A DNA stretch of 64,000 nucleotides. Source: Theileria orientalis strain Shintoku. Its lineage: Eukaryota; Apicomplexa; Aconoidasida; Piroplasmida; Theileriidae. The stretch's first letter is position 1; every line of letters starts with the position of its first letter. This document shows, piece by piece, positions 12,775-24,533 of this stretch. The translations under genes and the position numbers were made by a program. The stretch lies in NCBI RefSeq assembly GCF_000740895.1, contig NC_025263.1:868001-932000 (forward strand), written 5' to 3'. A model generated the notes under the pieces. The model ran no database searches. It worked only from the letters and a program-made list of their open reading frames with translations, and was not told the origin of the DNA.

Positions 12775-14192
12775 ATGTATAAAAGAAAGAGGGAACGGTC
12801 AATTAATATCTCAGATATTCCTCCGGATGTTTTAAAAATTATCATTTCCTACTCTCCCAGAGAATTTCTGCCACTGTCGCGGTATTTCTGTAGAACAACA
12901 AGGGGATTGAGGAGGGAGATCAACATCGCAAACACCAAAAAATACTCAATCGATTCGAAGTCTATTTTTAAAACAATCTTCAGGTATCTGTGCCACTTAA
13001 CAGCTTTCTTTCAGTTCATTCAACATCACCACTCTCAACGTCAGCGGTTGGAGCAAATGGAACGACACATCTGTACAATATCTGTCTAGACTGATGCAGT
13101 CTGGTTACTTTAAGTCGCTGAATTCGCTGTATATGCGGCACTGTAACAATATTAGCAATAAATCGTTACACAGTTTTCTTCCCATCATTGGGAGGAATCT
13201 TTTAAATTTGGACCTGTACAACTGTAAGAATGTAAATTATAAGGTTTTCGGGTCGTATAACCCTAATCTGAAGGTACGTGCATCTTTTGCTCCACCGATT
13301 TTCAGACTCTGCTCTTTGGATTCCTCAAACGCTCCGACATTCCCGTCGAGAACACCGCCAACGTGTTGGACTATTTGTTTAACACTCAGGTGAATGGAAA
13401 TACCAGGATCCTGTTTCCGAAGCTGCAAAAGCTCCAGTTGCATAACTACATTGGCGTTAAATCGCTATCGCCCTTGATCAATATTGCAAGCACGCTCGTA
13501 CGCTTAATAGCTCATAAAATCATCGTAGAAGTCTCTCGACATTAGGGGATGTACTGGCATCGAGGTTGGCGAATTCAACCTTATTTCCAAGTTGACTGCG
13601 TTGGAGGAGCTACACATAGGTAATACTCACGTGCTACTTGCCAATATGATCGTCAAATTATCCTAGCATATGCGACATTAGTTGTATATGCATGGATTGT
13701 GTTCTCGCATTCGTAATTAATGACAGTGTCACTGGATTTTTAGGACTCCCGGTGGATGCTGAAACTCTCGTTAACATTGTCACTTCTTGTACCAACATTT
13801 CCGTTTTGGACGTTTCTGAGTCCGCCGTCACTTCTAGCGTCGTTGACGCAATTTGCAACAATCTCACCATGCTGTCCAGACTCAAGCTTACCAAATGCGG
13901 GTACGAACGTTTTATCACTCCCACTTCTTTCAGGACTATTAACAACGAGTTTCTGATTAAGCTGCTGTCCAGCCTCTCGAAGCTATCGCTGATCGACGTC
14001 TCTCACTGCTGGAGGCTCACCAACTCAATGTTGGACTCAATAACTAAAATTGCCTCTGGCAACAACCTATCTAAAATAGGCGTTTACATGTGCTCTCTCG
14101 ACAACTCGAAGTTGTTGTACAAGTTCAACTGCGCTGGCGCAAACAACGTAATACCGGTCATACACAACGAGCTGCAAATAGACGTGAATTAA
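12775..14192 (+). CDS. F-box / leucine-rich-repeat protein
   Basis: Residues 8-40 (INISDIPPDVLKIIISY..., then LPLSRYF) match an F-box, the SKP1-binding module of SCF ubiquitin ligases. The remainder gives leucine-rich-repeat segments such as SLYMRHCNNISNKSL, LLNLDLYNCKNV, KSLDIRGC and SVLDVSESAVTS. Exons read as 12775-12983, 13015-13273, 13306-13497 and 13529 onward, with introns of about 31 nt. The join between 13620 and 13753 is uncertain. One frame-consistent solution uses a donor at GTGCTACTT, a 31-nt micro-exon (TTGTATATG...CATTC) and the acceptor before GACTCCC. The protein is about 400 aa and probably a substrate-recognition subunit. Its TAA (14190-14192) lies one base from the stop of the opposite-strand gene. 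Confidence 0.75.
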
Positions 14193-14193
14193 A

Positions 14194-15711
14194 TTAGCGG
14201 TAGGCAAGCTTGCGGTACAGCCTCGGTGCGATGAACAGTACCAGGATGAACACCACGCTCGATATCACCGGGTCAACTGAGTTTGCGAGCTCCGACAGCA
14301 TCGTCGACCTCCTGTGTAATCGCGTTTACTCAATGATACTTACTTCAGGTTCAATACGTTCCTATCTCTAGACTGCGCTATTAACTCTGCTATTCTAATT
14401 AGCCTTTCGAAGGTATCTACATCAATTTTAGTCAGAGAGTCTCCTTAACTCACCTTCCAGTGAATACCACTCCCATTTCGTCTTCGTGCTCGCCAAGACC
14501 ACCTTTGATAAATACAAAGATAGACTCTCAAGTTTTTTAGTTTGTGGGCTTGAGTCCGCCAGAATTGGCAGTGAGCCGTAAATTGATTCAAATCTCGCTC
14601 TTAGTGACTTCTGTCCACTGTGCAGCTGCCTAATCAAATTATTGATTATTCAATAGCTACTGCATTACCTCTTAAGCAGTATAATACACGTATTTATCAG
14701 GATCGTTGAGGCGAAATATCTGTTATATCCTGTCAAGTCATTGTTCATGTTCTTCAGCTTCCTCAAAGCTTCAACGATAGTGTCATAATTTTTACAGAAC
14801 TTGTTTATATTGTCTTCTAGTGTGCTAAGTTCGTCGTAAATTGTTCTTTCTGATCCCGTTACGTTTAGTTCAGTTTCCCTAGTCTTTGTGAATATCCACT
14901 TGTCGGTGAACGGAACATAGTCGCAGTGGTAAAAATTGAAGTCTGTGAGTGTTGCTGGGAGCTTAAGTTTAACACGATCTAGTACTGACACTTCCACTGT
15001 TAGTGGTAGTCGGGGGTTACTGTCGTTGATCGTCCCTATCATATTCGAGGTGATCTGGGAATTTTAATAACATATATTTCTTACCTTTACAAGGGTCCCT
15101 ACTGGAACTGTTTTATTTAAATACTTCTTTGCGAGTATAATATTTGATCCATTTGCCTGTATTCGTGATAATTTATAAACGTGCGTACTAAGGCGTATTG
15201 TAGCATCCTATATTCTTTCAGTTTGTCTATGACGATGTTTCTATTTCCCTCAAACAGCTGTACTATATTGTTTGCAGATTATAACATACCGGCGGCTCAT
15301 AAAAATTAAGGAAATACATAGGAACGAAAACTTTATTCTCTACCGCAGTTGAATCAGCATCAGAGGTTGTATCTACATGTTAATTTATGGTACTCGTTTT
15401 ACCTGGAGGAATCGTAAAGGTATATCTTGAGTTAATTTCTTCAGGAAACCTCTCATTTATGATTTGAACCAGCAACAAATTAGGAGAATAATCATTGGTC
15501 AGTTGTAATTTACAAATTGGACAGTTTTGAGTAACGAGAAGAGTCTATATGATGATGAATAAAATATATCGTACCTTATCGATACACTGTTTACAGAAAT
15601 TGTGTCCGCAAGAAGTCGTTACTGGCTTAAATAATAAATTCAAACAAATCTAAGAAGAATTATAAAGAATAATTCAAGTACCGGGCATTCAAATTCCTTT
15701 GGTATAGTCAT
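14194..15711 (-). CDS. RING-finger, LON-like domain protein with C-terminal membrane anchor
   Basis: A multi-exon gene from the ATG at 15711 to the TAA at 14194-14196. The N-terminus splices into a RING finger (FECPV, TTSCGHNFCKQCIDK, then QNCPICK). It is followed by a segment resembling the Lon substrate-binding domain: VFVPMYFLNFYEPPVQLFE, then YRMLQYA, ILAKKYLNKTVPVGTLVK, and strands containing PLTVEVSVLDRVKLKLP. The last exons form helices and end in a hydrophobic stretch (SSVVFILVLFIAP) before RLYRKLAYR, which would be a tail anchor. RING plus LON suggests an E3 ubiquitin ligase; the anchor places it on a membrane. The RING call is strong, the LON call moderate. Individual splice joins are read by eye. 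Confidence 0.7.
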
Positions 15712-16045
15712 TGTTAAAATTATATTAAATTAAAAGCAAAGTTAAGTTTGTGTGTTAAATGATAAAATTGTGAATAATTAATATCAGGGTGTATAATAAA
15801 TAAAATGGAAAACGAAACAAAATATGTATTATTACTTTAGTACTCCCGATACTCAGTACCCAATTATTATGTTTCTAATTTTAAACAGATTTTATTTTAT
15901 ACAAAAATAAAATAAATTTTTATTATATGTTTCTATACTAATTATTTATCAAATGTATTTTAAAATTGAAATACATATTACACAACATTAAAATTGAAAC
16001 CAACTTCAATTATACAAATATCGTTATTTAAAACTTTGTTTTAAA
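15712..16045. promoter_or_regulatory. Divergent AT-rich intergenic region (RING-LON / eRF3)
   Basis: 334 nt between divergently transcribed genes, strongly AT-rich, without coding frames. It should hold both promoters. I recognise no specific motif. Confidence 0.45.
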
Positions 16046-17869
16046 ATGGATTCCGATTTAAATGAAAATCACGATTCTAGTTCAGCCTTTAAATTTAACC
16101 CAAACGCTACTGAGTTTAAGCCTAGTAGTTCGTGGTTGGATGTTGAAGTTGACTCACCAGGTGATTCTTGCGCTGACGCAATGGAATCTTTGAAGATTTC
16201 GGAAGATCAGCAAGTTGATTTCGATGAAGATAGCGATAGTCAACAGAGCGATTCCAATAAAGGTTAGTCAGATATGTATATAAATCATACAGAGGCCACA
16301 CTTAAAAAGAAGGAAACAAAGGAATCATCTCTGCCTCCTCCGGATTCTAGAGCACACATAAATATTGTGTTCATTGGACACATAGATGCTGGGAAGTCGA
16401 CGACCTGTGGAAATATACTGTATGTCAACTATTGTTAATTTGATTTAGGTACTTATCTGGATACGTGGATGAACGTACAATTGAAAAGTACGGAAAGGAA
16501 GCAAAGGATAAGAACAGAGAAAGTTGGTTTTTAGCATTTATAATGGACACAAACGAAGAAGAACGCGAAAGGGTAACGAACATGATAATGATCAATTTTT
16601 AAAATAGGGAAAGACGATAGAAGTCGGTAGAGCAAAGATGGAGACGCCAAACAGAAGATTTACGATCTTGGACGCGCCAGGTCACAGGAACTATGTGCCG
16701 AACATGATAGAAGGAGCTACACAGGCGGACTGCGGAGTCCTCATCATATCAGCAAGGAAGGGAGAGTTTGAAACGGGCTTTGAGAGAGGAGGACAGACGA
16801 GAGAACACGCACTTCTGGCGAAAACACTAGGTATTGCTTCATGTGTGAGTCTTAACGTCTTTAGGAGTAAGCTACCTGATAGTAGCAATCAATAAAATGG
16901 ACGAGCCAACGTGCGACTGGTCAAAGGAAAGGTTCGACAGCATCGTGAAGAAACTTAAGCCGTTCCTGAAGACGTGTGGATTTACAGAGGGCAAGGACCT
17001 GAGCTTCGTGCCAATATCTGGCCTACTGGGCCAGAACCTGCTCGACCACGTCTCAGATGTAAAGTATAAACACTACAACAAAAATGCAGCATGGTACGAC
17101 ACGTCGAAGCCGACGCTCTTCGGACTGCTCGACAGCGTGCCCACGAGAGAGTCGGACGAGAACGCGCCACTCAGGATACCAGTGATCGATAGCTACAAGG
17201 ACAACGGAGTTATCTGTCTGGGAAAGGTGGAATCGGGAATAGTGAGGAGCGGTCAGAGTTGCGTAATACTGCCGAACAAGTCGAAGACTAAAATAGCAAA
17301 CATCTACTTCGAGAGTGAAGAGTACGCGTACGCAAAGGTGGGAGAAAACATAAGGGTGAGTTGAGTACAAAATAGGCTCCATGTTATTGGTTATTTACAT
17401 TTTAGTCTATTTTATATATTGGTGTGTATATAACCCTTGTTAAATGCCCTTGCAGATAAGGCTGTCATGCTCAGACGATGAAAATGTCACTAAGGGGTCA
17501 GTTTTGTGTAACTTGGAGTCGCTGTGTCCAATTGTAGTCGAGTTCACGGCACTCATATCAGTGATTGACCTGCTGGAGCACAGGCCGCTCATATCCTCAG
17601 GCTACTACTGTATGTTCCACGCACACTGCGTGGCAGCCGAAGTTAAGTTCGTAAAGCTGCTCGAGACGGTGGACAAGGCGACGAAAAGGAAGAAGCCCAA
17701 CCCCGTCTTCGTGTCAAACAACACAATTGTCACCGCCCACCTGATGATCACGCCGCCATCGTGTCTGGAGTCGTTCTCGTTCTGTCCACAATTAGGAAGG
17801 TTCACACTCAGAGACGAAGACAAGACGATAGGAATCGGAAAGGTGCTAGAGATCTTGAAAACAGAGTAA
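16046..17869 (+). CDS. Eukaryotic peptide chain release factor 3 (eRF3, GTPase)
   Basis: Translation-termination GTPase that partners eRF1. The G domain carries GHIDAGKST (G1), DAPGHRNY (G3) and NKMD (G4), with SGYVDERTIEKYGKEAKD and GFERGGQTREHA as in the eRF3/Hbs1 branch rather than eEF1A. Beta-barrel domains 2 and 3 follow to GKVLEILKTE. About six exons are joined by short introns (for example a 29-nt intron within the codon before YLSGY). The N-terminal extension is short (about 75 residues, acidic and Ser-rich). It contains FKFNPNATEFKP, a good match to the PAM2 motif that binds the MLLE domain of poly(A)-binding protein. The start is the first in-frame ATG after a long AT-rich leader. 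Confidence 0.9.
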
Positions 17870-18038
17870 CGAATGAGTTGAAAGCACGCTATGTGGTAGA
17901 TAAATTACGTGTTAGCCCATTGTACGCAGTATATGGAGTAGCCACTCGGTTGTATGGGTACACACTAGCTAGGTTAACTAAGACGTAGTGACGAGGGTTA
18001 GAAGGTTATTGGAATGACAAGTAGCAAACAATAGCGAT

Positions 18039-18504
18039 TTAAACGTCCCACATGTGGGTGCTGAAGGTCAGCTTGCGCCTTTTTTGGAGTCTGATGTTGT
18101 TTAGCTTAATCATGTACCGATTGTGAAGTCTGCGGAACCTGTTGTAATCGGCCATCTTGGACTTCTCAATGTCCTAAACACGGTATTGGTCGTGCAGATG
18201 AAAATACCTTCCCGTATACGAACATCTGTATGAGTTCTCCGTATGATTTGTCAGGTTTGTCGAGGTCCCAGAGCCACTTAGGGTAGGCTTCATCAGGGAG
18301 AAGCTCGTGGTCCTGATTGATTGAAGCGTAGATGTTAAAGATGTGCTCTTCAGCCTCATCGGAAGGAGATTGGTCTACCTTTACGTTCGTCTGTTGTTTT
18401 TTAGTCTGTTTGGCCTTAGTTGCATACACACACCTTTTAACCAGAGCATGAGAGGAATTAAATCTTAAAACATTAGTTGATATAAACTGTCTGATCACAT
18501 TCAT
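18039..18504 (-). CDS. Mitochondrial large-subunit ribosomal protein mL54 (L37/L54 family)
   Basis: Two exons, 18504-18208 and 18173-18039, with a 34-nt intron; 143 aa. The N-terminus (MNVIRQFISTNVLRFNSS) looks like a mitochondrial presequence. The central motif LLPDEAYPKWLWDL followed by KSYGEL is the signature region of the mL54/MRPL37 family. The C-terminus is a basic helix (RFRRLHNRYMIKLNNIR then LQKRRK) that would contact rRNA. The start codon lies only 7 nt downstream of the stop of the RAP-domain gene on the same strand. Confidence 0.85.
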
Positions 18505-18511
18505 GTATATT

Positions 18512-20799
18512 TTACAAATTTATAAACATTTTTTTTATTTGTTCAATTTTGTTCTCGTCGGATTCCAACATGTTCCACCACCTGTAAGGTATGTGGAAGA
18601 GCCTAAATCCCATTGCCGATATCATATCGTGCCTTCTAAGACACTATTATCGTTTTTAAATTTTTACCGTTTTGCCAGAGACGTTAACTTCATTGTTCCG
18701 TCGTAATATTGGTATTTGTTGTTCACCTCAATCACAGTGTTTGTACTTGGTTCAAATATGTCAAGTGTAATTTGGCCTATTAATATTTGATATTAAAACA
18801 TCAACACTACCTGCCGGTATGCAGTTTTGATGCTTTACATTCATTTTATCGAGGATTCTACTGACATCTTCATGCTCTGGCGATATTGACACCTCCCTTT
18901 CGTCATATTGCAACTCTACAATCATAGTTAATATTAATAACTCATAATGGCTCCTCACCTTTATTTGATTTCCTGTACTCTCTTAGGTCTGCTAGGAACT
19001 GTTTTGTCGATTTGTTTAAGTTGTTGTACACACTTGGCTTAAGCAGCCTCAAGTACAACTCTATCAATCCCATGTTTCTCGGTGAGTCCCCAAAGTAACT
19101 CTTGTAGTATTCGCATCTCTGTAAAAAATCGACCGTCATATCATCTGTGAACATCTCCATGATTGTTATCGGCTTAATTCTTCTACACTCTCTTCCTATT
19201 AGGCGTCTAATTGGCATACTTGTTACCTGACAAGTCATTAATTCTGTTACTGAGTGTTTCCTTCAGCGGGTTTACGAGTAGGTTATCGACCATCTCTAGC
19301 TTCGATAGACTATTTGCAGCCTAAAATAGTCAGATTTATTAGTTTATCCCACCTTTATTATGAAGTTGTTTCTTAGTATTGGCCAGCACAGCATCATTTC
19401 ATACAAATCATCGGTCAGTCTCTGGTCCCGTATCTTCAACCTACTCAGTGCCTATATGTCATGAGATGTGTTAACACTGTCGCCAACATACTTGAAATAG
19501 ATACACGTAGTGCTTTGGCTTCATTTCATGTTTCCTCTTGTATATAATGCTACACATTAGTCGTTAGATTTAATGACCATACTCTATTAATGATTTAACT
19601 TTGGGATTAGTCACTCTTGGTATTGATACAGAATGCATATATCTCAAGAGTGTCCTTATATTAGATCCTTTGTGCAGTGCTATTACTCTATCCAACAAAG
19701 AGTCCCATGTATTATCATTTATGATATTACCTAATTATGTTTTTATTTTATTAAATGTGTGACTTTGATACCTTTTGAATACTCTTTTGCTTCATTCATC
19801 ATTACAAATTTTAAATCAAATGAGTTCAATTCCATTATTTCTTTCCTTTCTGGAGATACATAATTTGGTTTAATCCTATATCAAATAATGATTATAATTT
19901 TATTACCAGTATTTCTGTGGAGATATTCTTGTTCTATTTCCATTATGTTCATTTTCATTAATTATTTTCTTTTCAATTAACTTTAATTGTTTACCATAGC
20001 CTATAATTTAATTTAATTAAATTAATATACCATCGAAAACTCGTTCTCTATCCTTAAAAAACGATTTATAATACTCTTCATTTGATTTATCGTATATTTT
20101 CTGAATGTATTTATAGATGTGTGTACGTATCATCGTACTTCATTTTGAAACAGTAGATTATCGTTACTTCCTTTCCTGAATAACATTTAAATACATACTA
20201 ATTCTTACTCTGTTAATTCATAAGGTGTATTTTTATTTGGAAACATCCTTGAATTTTCAACTAGTGTTTTGTATTTAGGTATTTTCAAGGGATTAGGCGA
20301 ATCTACCGTCCTAGTTTTATCAAATGTGTAGTATCCATCACCCTTGGATGTTATATATTTTTTAACCTAAATCATTAAAATATGTTTCCAATTGTTTCTA
20401 ACCTCATGTGGCTTCAAATTGTCGTATTCTTCCTTTCTTATTAGGTTTGTACGCTTTGTCGATAGAAATTCTTCAGTAGTTAATACACCTATTCTTGAAA
20501 CAGAATCATCATCCATTATATCAACTACTTGATGGTCTATTTTTAAACACTCGTTTGTAAAATTGGTCTTTGATGGAACAAATGATGAGGAATCTTTGGT
20601 CTGTTGTAATTCAGATAACTGATTAGATTCTCTGAAGAATTAATAAATAAAAAATATAAATTTACCTTGTAAAGGATCTTTTTTGCGATTTTATACAGAT
20701 ATTAGTGGTAATTAGTACTGTATTTGAAAATCTTATCGAGTTTATTATTTTATTTTCGTTAATGCTAAAACATTTCATCAAGTTGATAATATTGTACAT
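18512..20799 (-). CDS. RAP-domain RNA-binding protein, probably organellar
   Basis: A gene with many exons of about 100-300 nt. A plausible start is the ATG at 20797-20799 (MYNIINLMKCFSINENK), with a basic, hydroxylated N-terminus suited to mitochondrial import. The C-terminal exons encode a RAP domain: ITLDIFEPSTNTVIEVN, KLTSLAKRRHDMISAMGFR and LFHIPYRWW follow the family pattern (strand, IEV, K...L...G, then IP..W). It ends at a TAA at 18512-18514. RAP proteins are expanded in Apicomplexa and mostly act on mitochondrial or apicoplast RNA, including fragmented rRNA. The middle part looks helical and repeat-like but shows no other domain. Internal splice sites in 19240-20700 are the least certain. 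Confidence 0.72.
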
Positions 20800-20935
20800 A
20801 TTTAGTAAAAAATATATTAATAAATTTTTTTAATAATTTACAATGGTTTTTATACCATTTATATTAAGTTTTCATAAAATGTGTAAGATGTTATGTAAGG
20901 AATGTATATGTATTATTAATTTGTATTTTACACTT

Positions 20936-23900
20936 TCAATAGTCGGAATTTACTATTTCTTCACTGTCGTCATCTGACCTTCTCAGTTTTAGTCTATCTA
21001 GCAACAGTGTTTCGAAATGGTCGTACATATCCTGATCCACTATTCCGTTTGGAATCTTGTATTCTTTCACACAATCTGTATAGAGTTCATCCCCTCTACC
21101 CTTCACATATTGGTAATACATTGTTCTCATGTCCTGAAAGAGTCCTGTTCTATCTATTGTTTGGTCGCTTGAGGTTTTACAACCTATGCTCATGCCCTGG
21201 AGACCGAACTCCATCATCAAAATCACTGAGACTAAATAACATCTCAAGGTTTCTTTTTAAAAGGCTAGTTAAGTCACACATTACGTTAATTACTCTATCA
21301 TCCTTATTACTTCACTTACCAACGTCAAATACTTTAACTGTGTTTCTGAACATCAGCCTCGCGTGTGCCTGGGACAGTCTTACTATGCTCTCTACTGTCC
21401 TCACTGTGGGTCCTCCTGAGTACGAGTTGTCGTAGCACTTTTGCCTTAGCATGTAGTAATACCGATCTATGATGAGTCTGCACGAGTTTGGCATCGACGG
21501 GAATATGTTTTCTCGCACAAACTGGATATAGTTTTTGATTGTGTTGTCTGAGGACCAGTCCAGCGACGTAATATCACATATGCTCTTATTGCTTGCATTA
21601 TGCATATCGTTCAAGAGGTAGTCTCCCATGCTAAGATCCTCTGTGGAATTATCTCTGAATACTATTATAAGGTCAAATCTTGTCAATAGCGGCAGTGGAG
21701 TATCCACGTTCATTATTTGCTCATGTTCACACAACTCAAATTCCGCTTTACTTCCTCGTTTATTCTTATCCATTTTACAGTTGGTGGCTGCTACTATTGT
21801 GCATTCGCAGTTTAACGTACACTTAAGTCCAGCCTATACTTGATTTTATACACACAATGTAACTTAAAGTATGTATATACCTAGTGTGTATATTATATAA
21901 CTGTATAAACACCAATATGTATTCACAATCATAAATATCATCTTTACCTTTGCCACTGATATTACTTGCTGTTCCATTGCCTCGTGCAGGCATGATTTAT
22001 CATCGTTCTTTATTGTTGAGAACTCATCTATGCAACATATTCCTCCTGATGCTAGTACTAGTGCTCCGGCTGCTAACATTGTTTCTGGGCCATCCTTCAC
22101 TACTGTACACGTCAGTCCCACTGATGTGCAATTCGTCCCTGCACGTTTATTATTTATATAAAGAATCCGCTTACCTATCACTGACACATGTCTGTACGAT
22201 ATTTTCGTTGCATATTTCAACAGGTGCGACTTCCCTGTTCCTGGATCTCCAACAAATAAAATATGGCACTGAGTTCTCGATCCTAAATATTTATTTTTTG
22301 AAGCAAAAATGTTATTGTTACCTTTTTTCTTCATTTCTTTAAACGAATCGTAATTTTTTATTTTGTTCTTCTTATCTAGACTGTATTTAGACCATCTATT
22401 CTCCTTATGATCCGAATCCGAGTCTTCATTAAATCCACCTGTTCAAAAGTAATGACTATTCAGACTCACCTATCAGTGTTAATAGGAGTGCCAATTTAGC
22501 ATTGTCCAGATTTATCAGTTCTGGGCACATCGATTTAATTATTGTACTTCTTGACAGCACTTCATTGATTCTGTTAAACCTCCAGTAGTTGTCATACAAT
22601 GTTGCTATAATAAGAATAATTATTAATGTTTAATACCTTGAAAGTACAAATAATTATCAATTCCACTTATGCTTTTCCAGTTTACTCTTTCTATGTTTAT
22701 ACAGTCCAGGAACAGTTCAGTTTCACACCTTGCATGATTATGATTTATTTGCGTAATAAGGTCAGTGATACGGCATTTTAGAAATAATGCAAACCAAAAA
22801 TTAACAGTCAAACAAACTTATTTTCAATTTACCTTTCTCCATATTTAAGTCTAAACCATCTCCTCTTTACAAATGCTGATATGTGTACTGTATCTCCTGG
22901 GAAGCACGTTCCTGCGATCTCTCTCCTCAAGACTACTGGTATCACTGACAACGTATTGATATTCGCATCAGTGTTAAATATTGTCTGGCATCTGTAATAT
23001 TACTATCATTCTTGTAACTCACCTTATCTCCTGGTAGTCTGATCTCCTGTAGTATTGTCCTTTTATAAAATCCGTTCCATCACACCTCAGTTTTGGGAAC
23101 GTTCCTGATTATGTTTTATACACATTTATAAGATAGCATTTCCACTTATGTGTAACTATATAATTAATACTGTAATTACAATGTACCTTCTATGTAACAT
23201 GGACACTTAAATTGCGATGTGTATAGGTATGACTCTGGAGTCGACTTCGATATAAATGAGTTTTGGCAATTTTTACATATGTACTCTCTTTCTTCCTCGA
23301 TTATACTCAGTACTCCTTGATTTAATATTTATGTATCAGCTTTTAAAATACCTGCTAATACTACTGTTGCTGTCAACACCACTATGTTTCCTACATCGTT
23401 GTCTGATATATCTTCAACTGAGTACTTCAATACATCCGATGTTGGAGGTATGTTTTTAAGCCTTGTTGATATGTGAAATATGAACCGATTTGACGAATCC
23501 TCCCCGTAAATCTGCTCATATGTGTGGCTACTTCTATGTGTATAGGAATCCTTCAGGGTCGTCAACACATCATTTGCTGTGGTCCTTCCTATATCTGACG
23601 GCACTTGTTTCCCCAACTCCATCAGCTTATACACATCACTTTCATTATGCTTCTTAACCAGCGACTCTATTGACGTGAATAAGTGTGGAATTATGATGTA
23701 GTCCAATATGGCCAGTATTATCTGAGGTGCTCCTAAAAGGTGCGCTCCTAGTTTTGGAGAATTCAGTATTACCTTCGTCACATCCAAATAGAACCCTTGA
23801 TAGTTATTTACTTTGTAGTAATGTCCCTGCAGTTCATCATCTATCATCTTTGTTATGTCGTTCAGCTGCGATGTTCCTATCATCGATTCATACACACCGA

Positions 23901-24339
23901 GGTCTTCAATGGTCCTTTTTACTGAGGGGTGATTGTTTTGCGATGTCAAATGGTATGGAGAGGCGTTGTATGGGATCTCTCTGTTCTCGGCTTGAAATAG
24001 TTGATCATCGAAGTCTTCTATTATTGACTTGAGTGATGTGTATGTATTCTTCGATGCGTTCGGGTTCGATTTTAACAGCGACTTATCGTTGGCCGGCTTT
24101 ATCGACAGATAATTCATGCATTGCAGTATTGAATCGTAATCATTAATGAAATAATCGAGGAAGCTTTCCATATACTCTCTCAATGGGCTCTTGAGTATGT
24201 TAGTTATCAGGGCCGCCTTCTTCAACGACACACTTTCCTTTTCCCCAAACGGTGGAAGCTTCTTATTTAAAAAATAGAAATCATCTTCCTGTAGGGAAGG
24301 CAATGATGTGTCGAGCTTAAAGCTATTAAATCCCCTCAT
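20936..24339 (-). CDS. MCM-family helicase, MCM8/MCM9-like
   Basis: About ten exons. The first (24339-23329 region, about 336 aa) is a divergent N-terminal domain. The following exons carry the MCM AAA core: LFVGDPGTGKSHLLKYA (Walker A), then GTNCTSVGLTCTVVKDG, AGALVLASGGICCIDEF (Walker B) and HEAMEQQVISVAK. The arginine-finger and sensor region continues in 21770-21300. GDPGTGKS, and CCIDEF in place of the MCM2-7 IDEFDKM, point to the MCM8/MCM9 branch, which serves homologous recombination and fork repair rather than licensing. MCM9 is the closer match by eye. Assignment to one subunit needs a phylogeny. Confidence 0.78.
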
Positions 24340-24533
24340 TTTCCATTATCAACATCAACGCATTTATTCCTCTTACTTTACGTATACACACAATTAATTT
24401 ACAAATTCCATTTAAATCATAAACATATGTTATTTATTCTGCGATTTAAAAATATTAAAAAAGGGTAATGATGAATATGTATGTGTAGTATCCCAACACC
24501 CCGGTTTAAAGTGATTTTTCAGATTGTCGTGAT
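24340..24533. other. Same-strand spacer
   Basis: 194 nt between the MCM-like start and the HAT1 stop on the minus strand. It is AT-rich, with no frame. It must serve as HAT1 3' UTR and MCM promoter. Confidence 0.35.
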
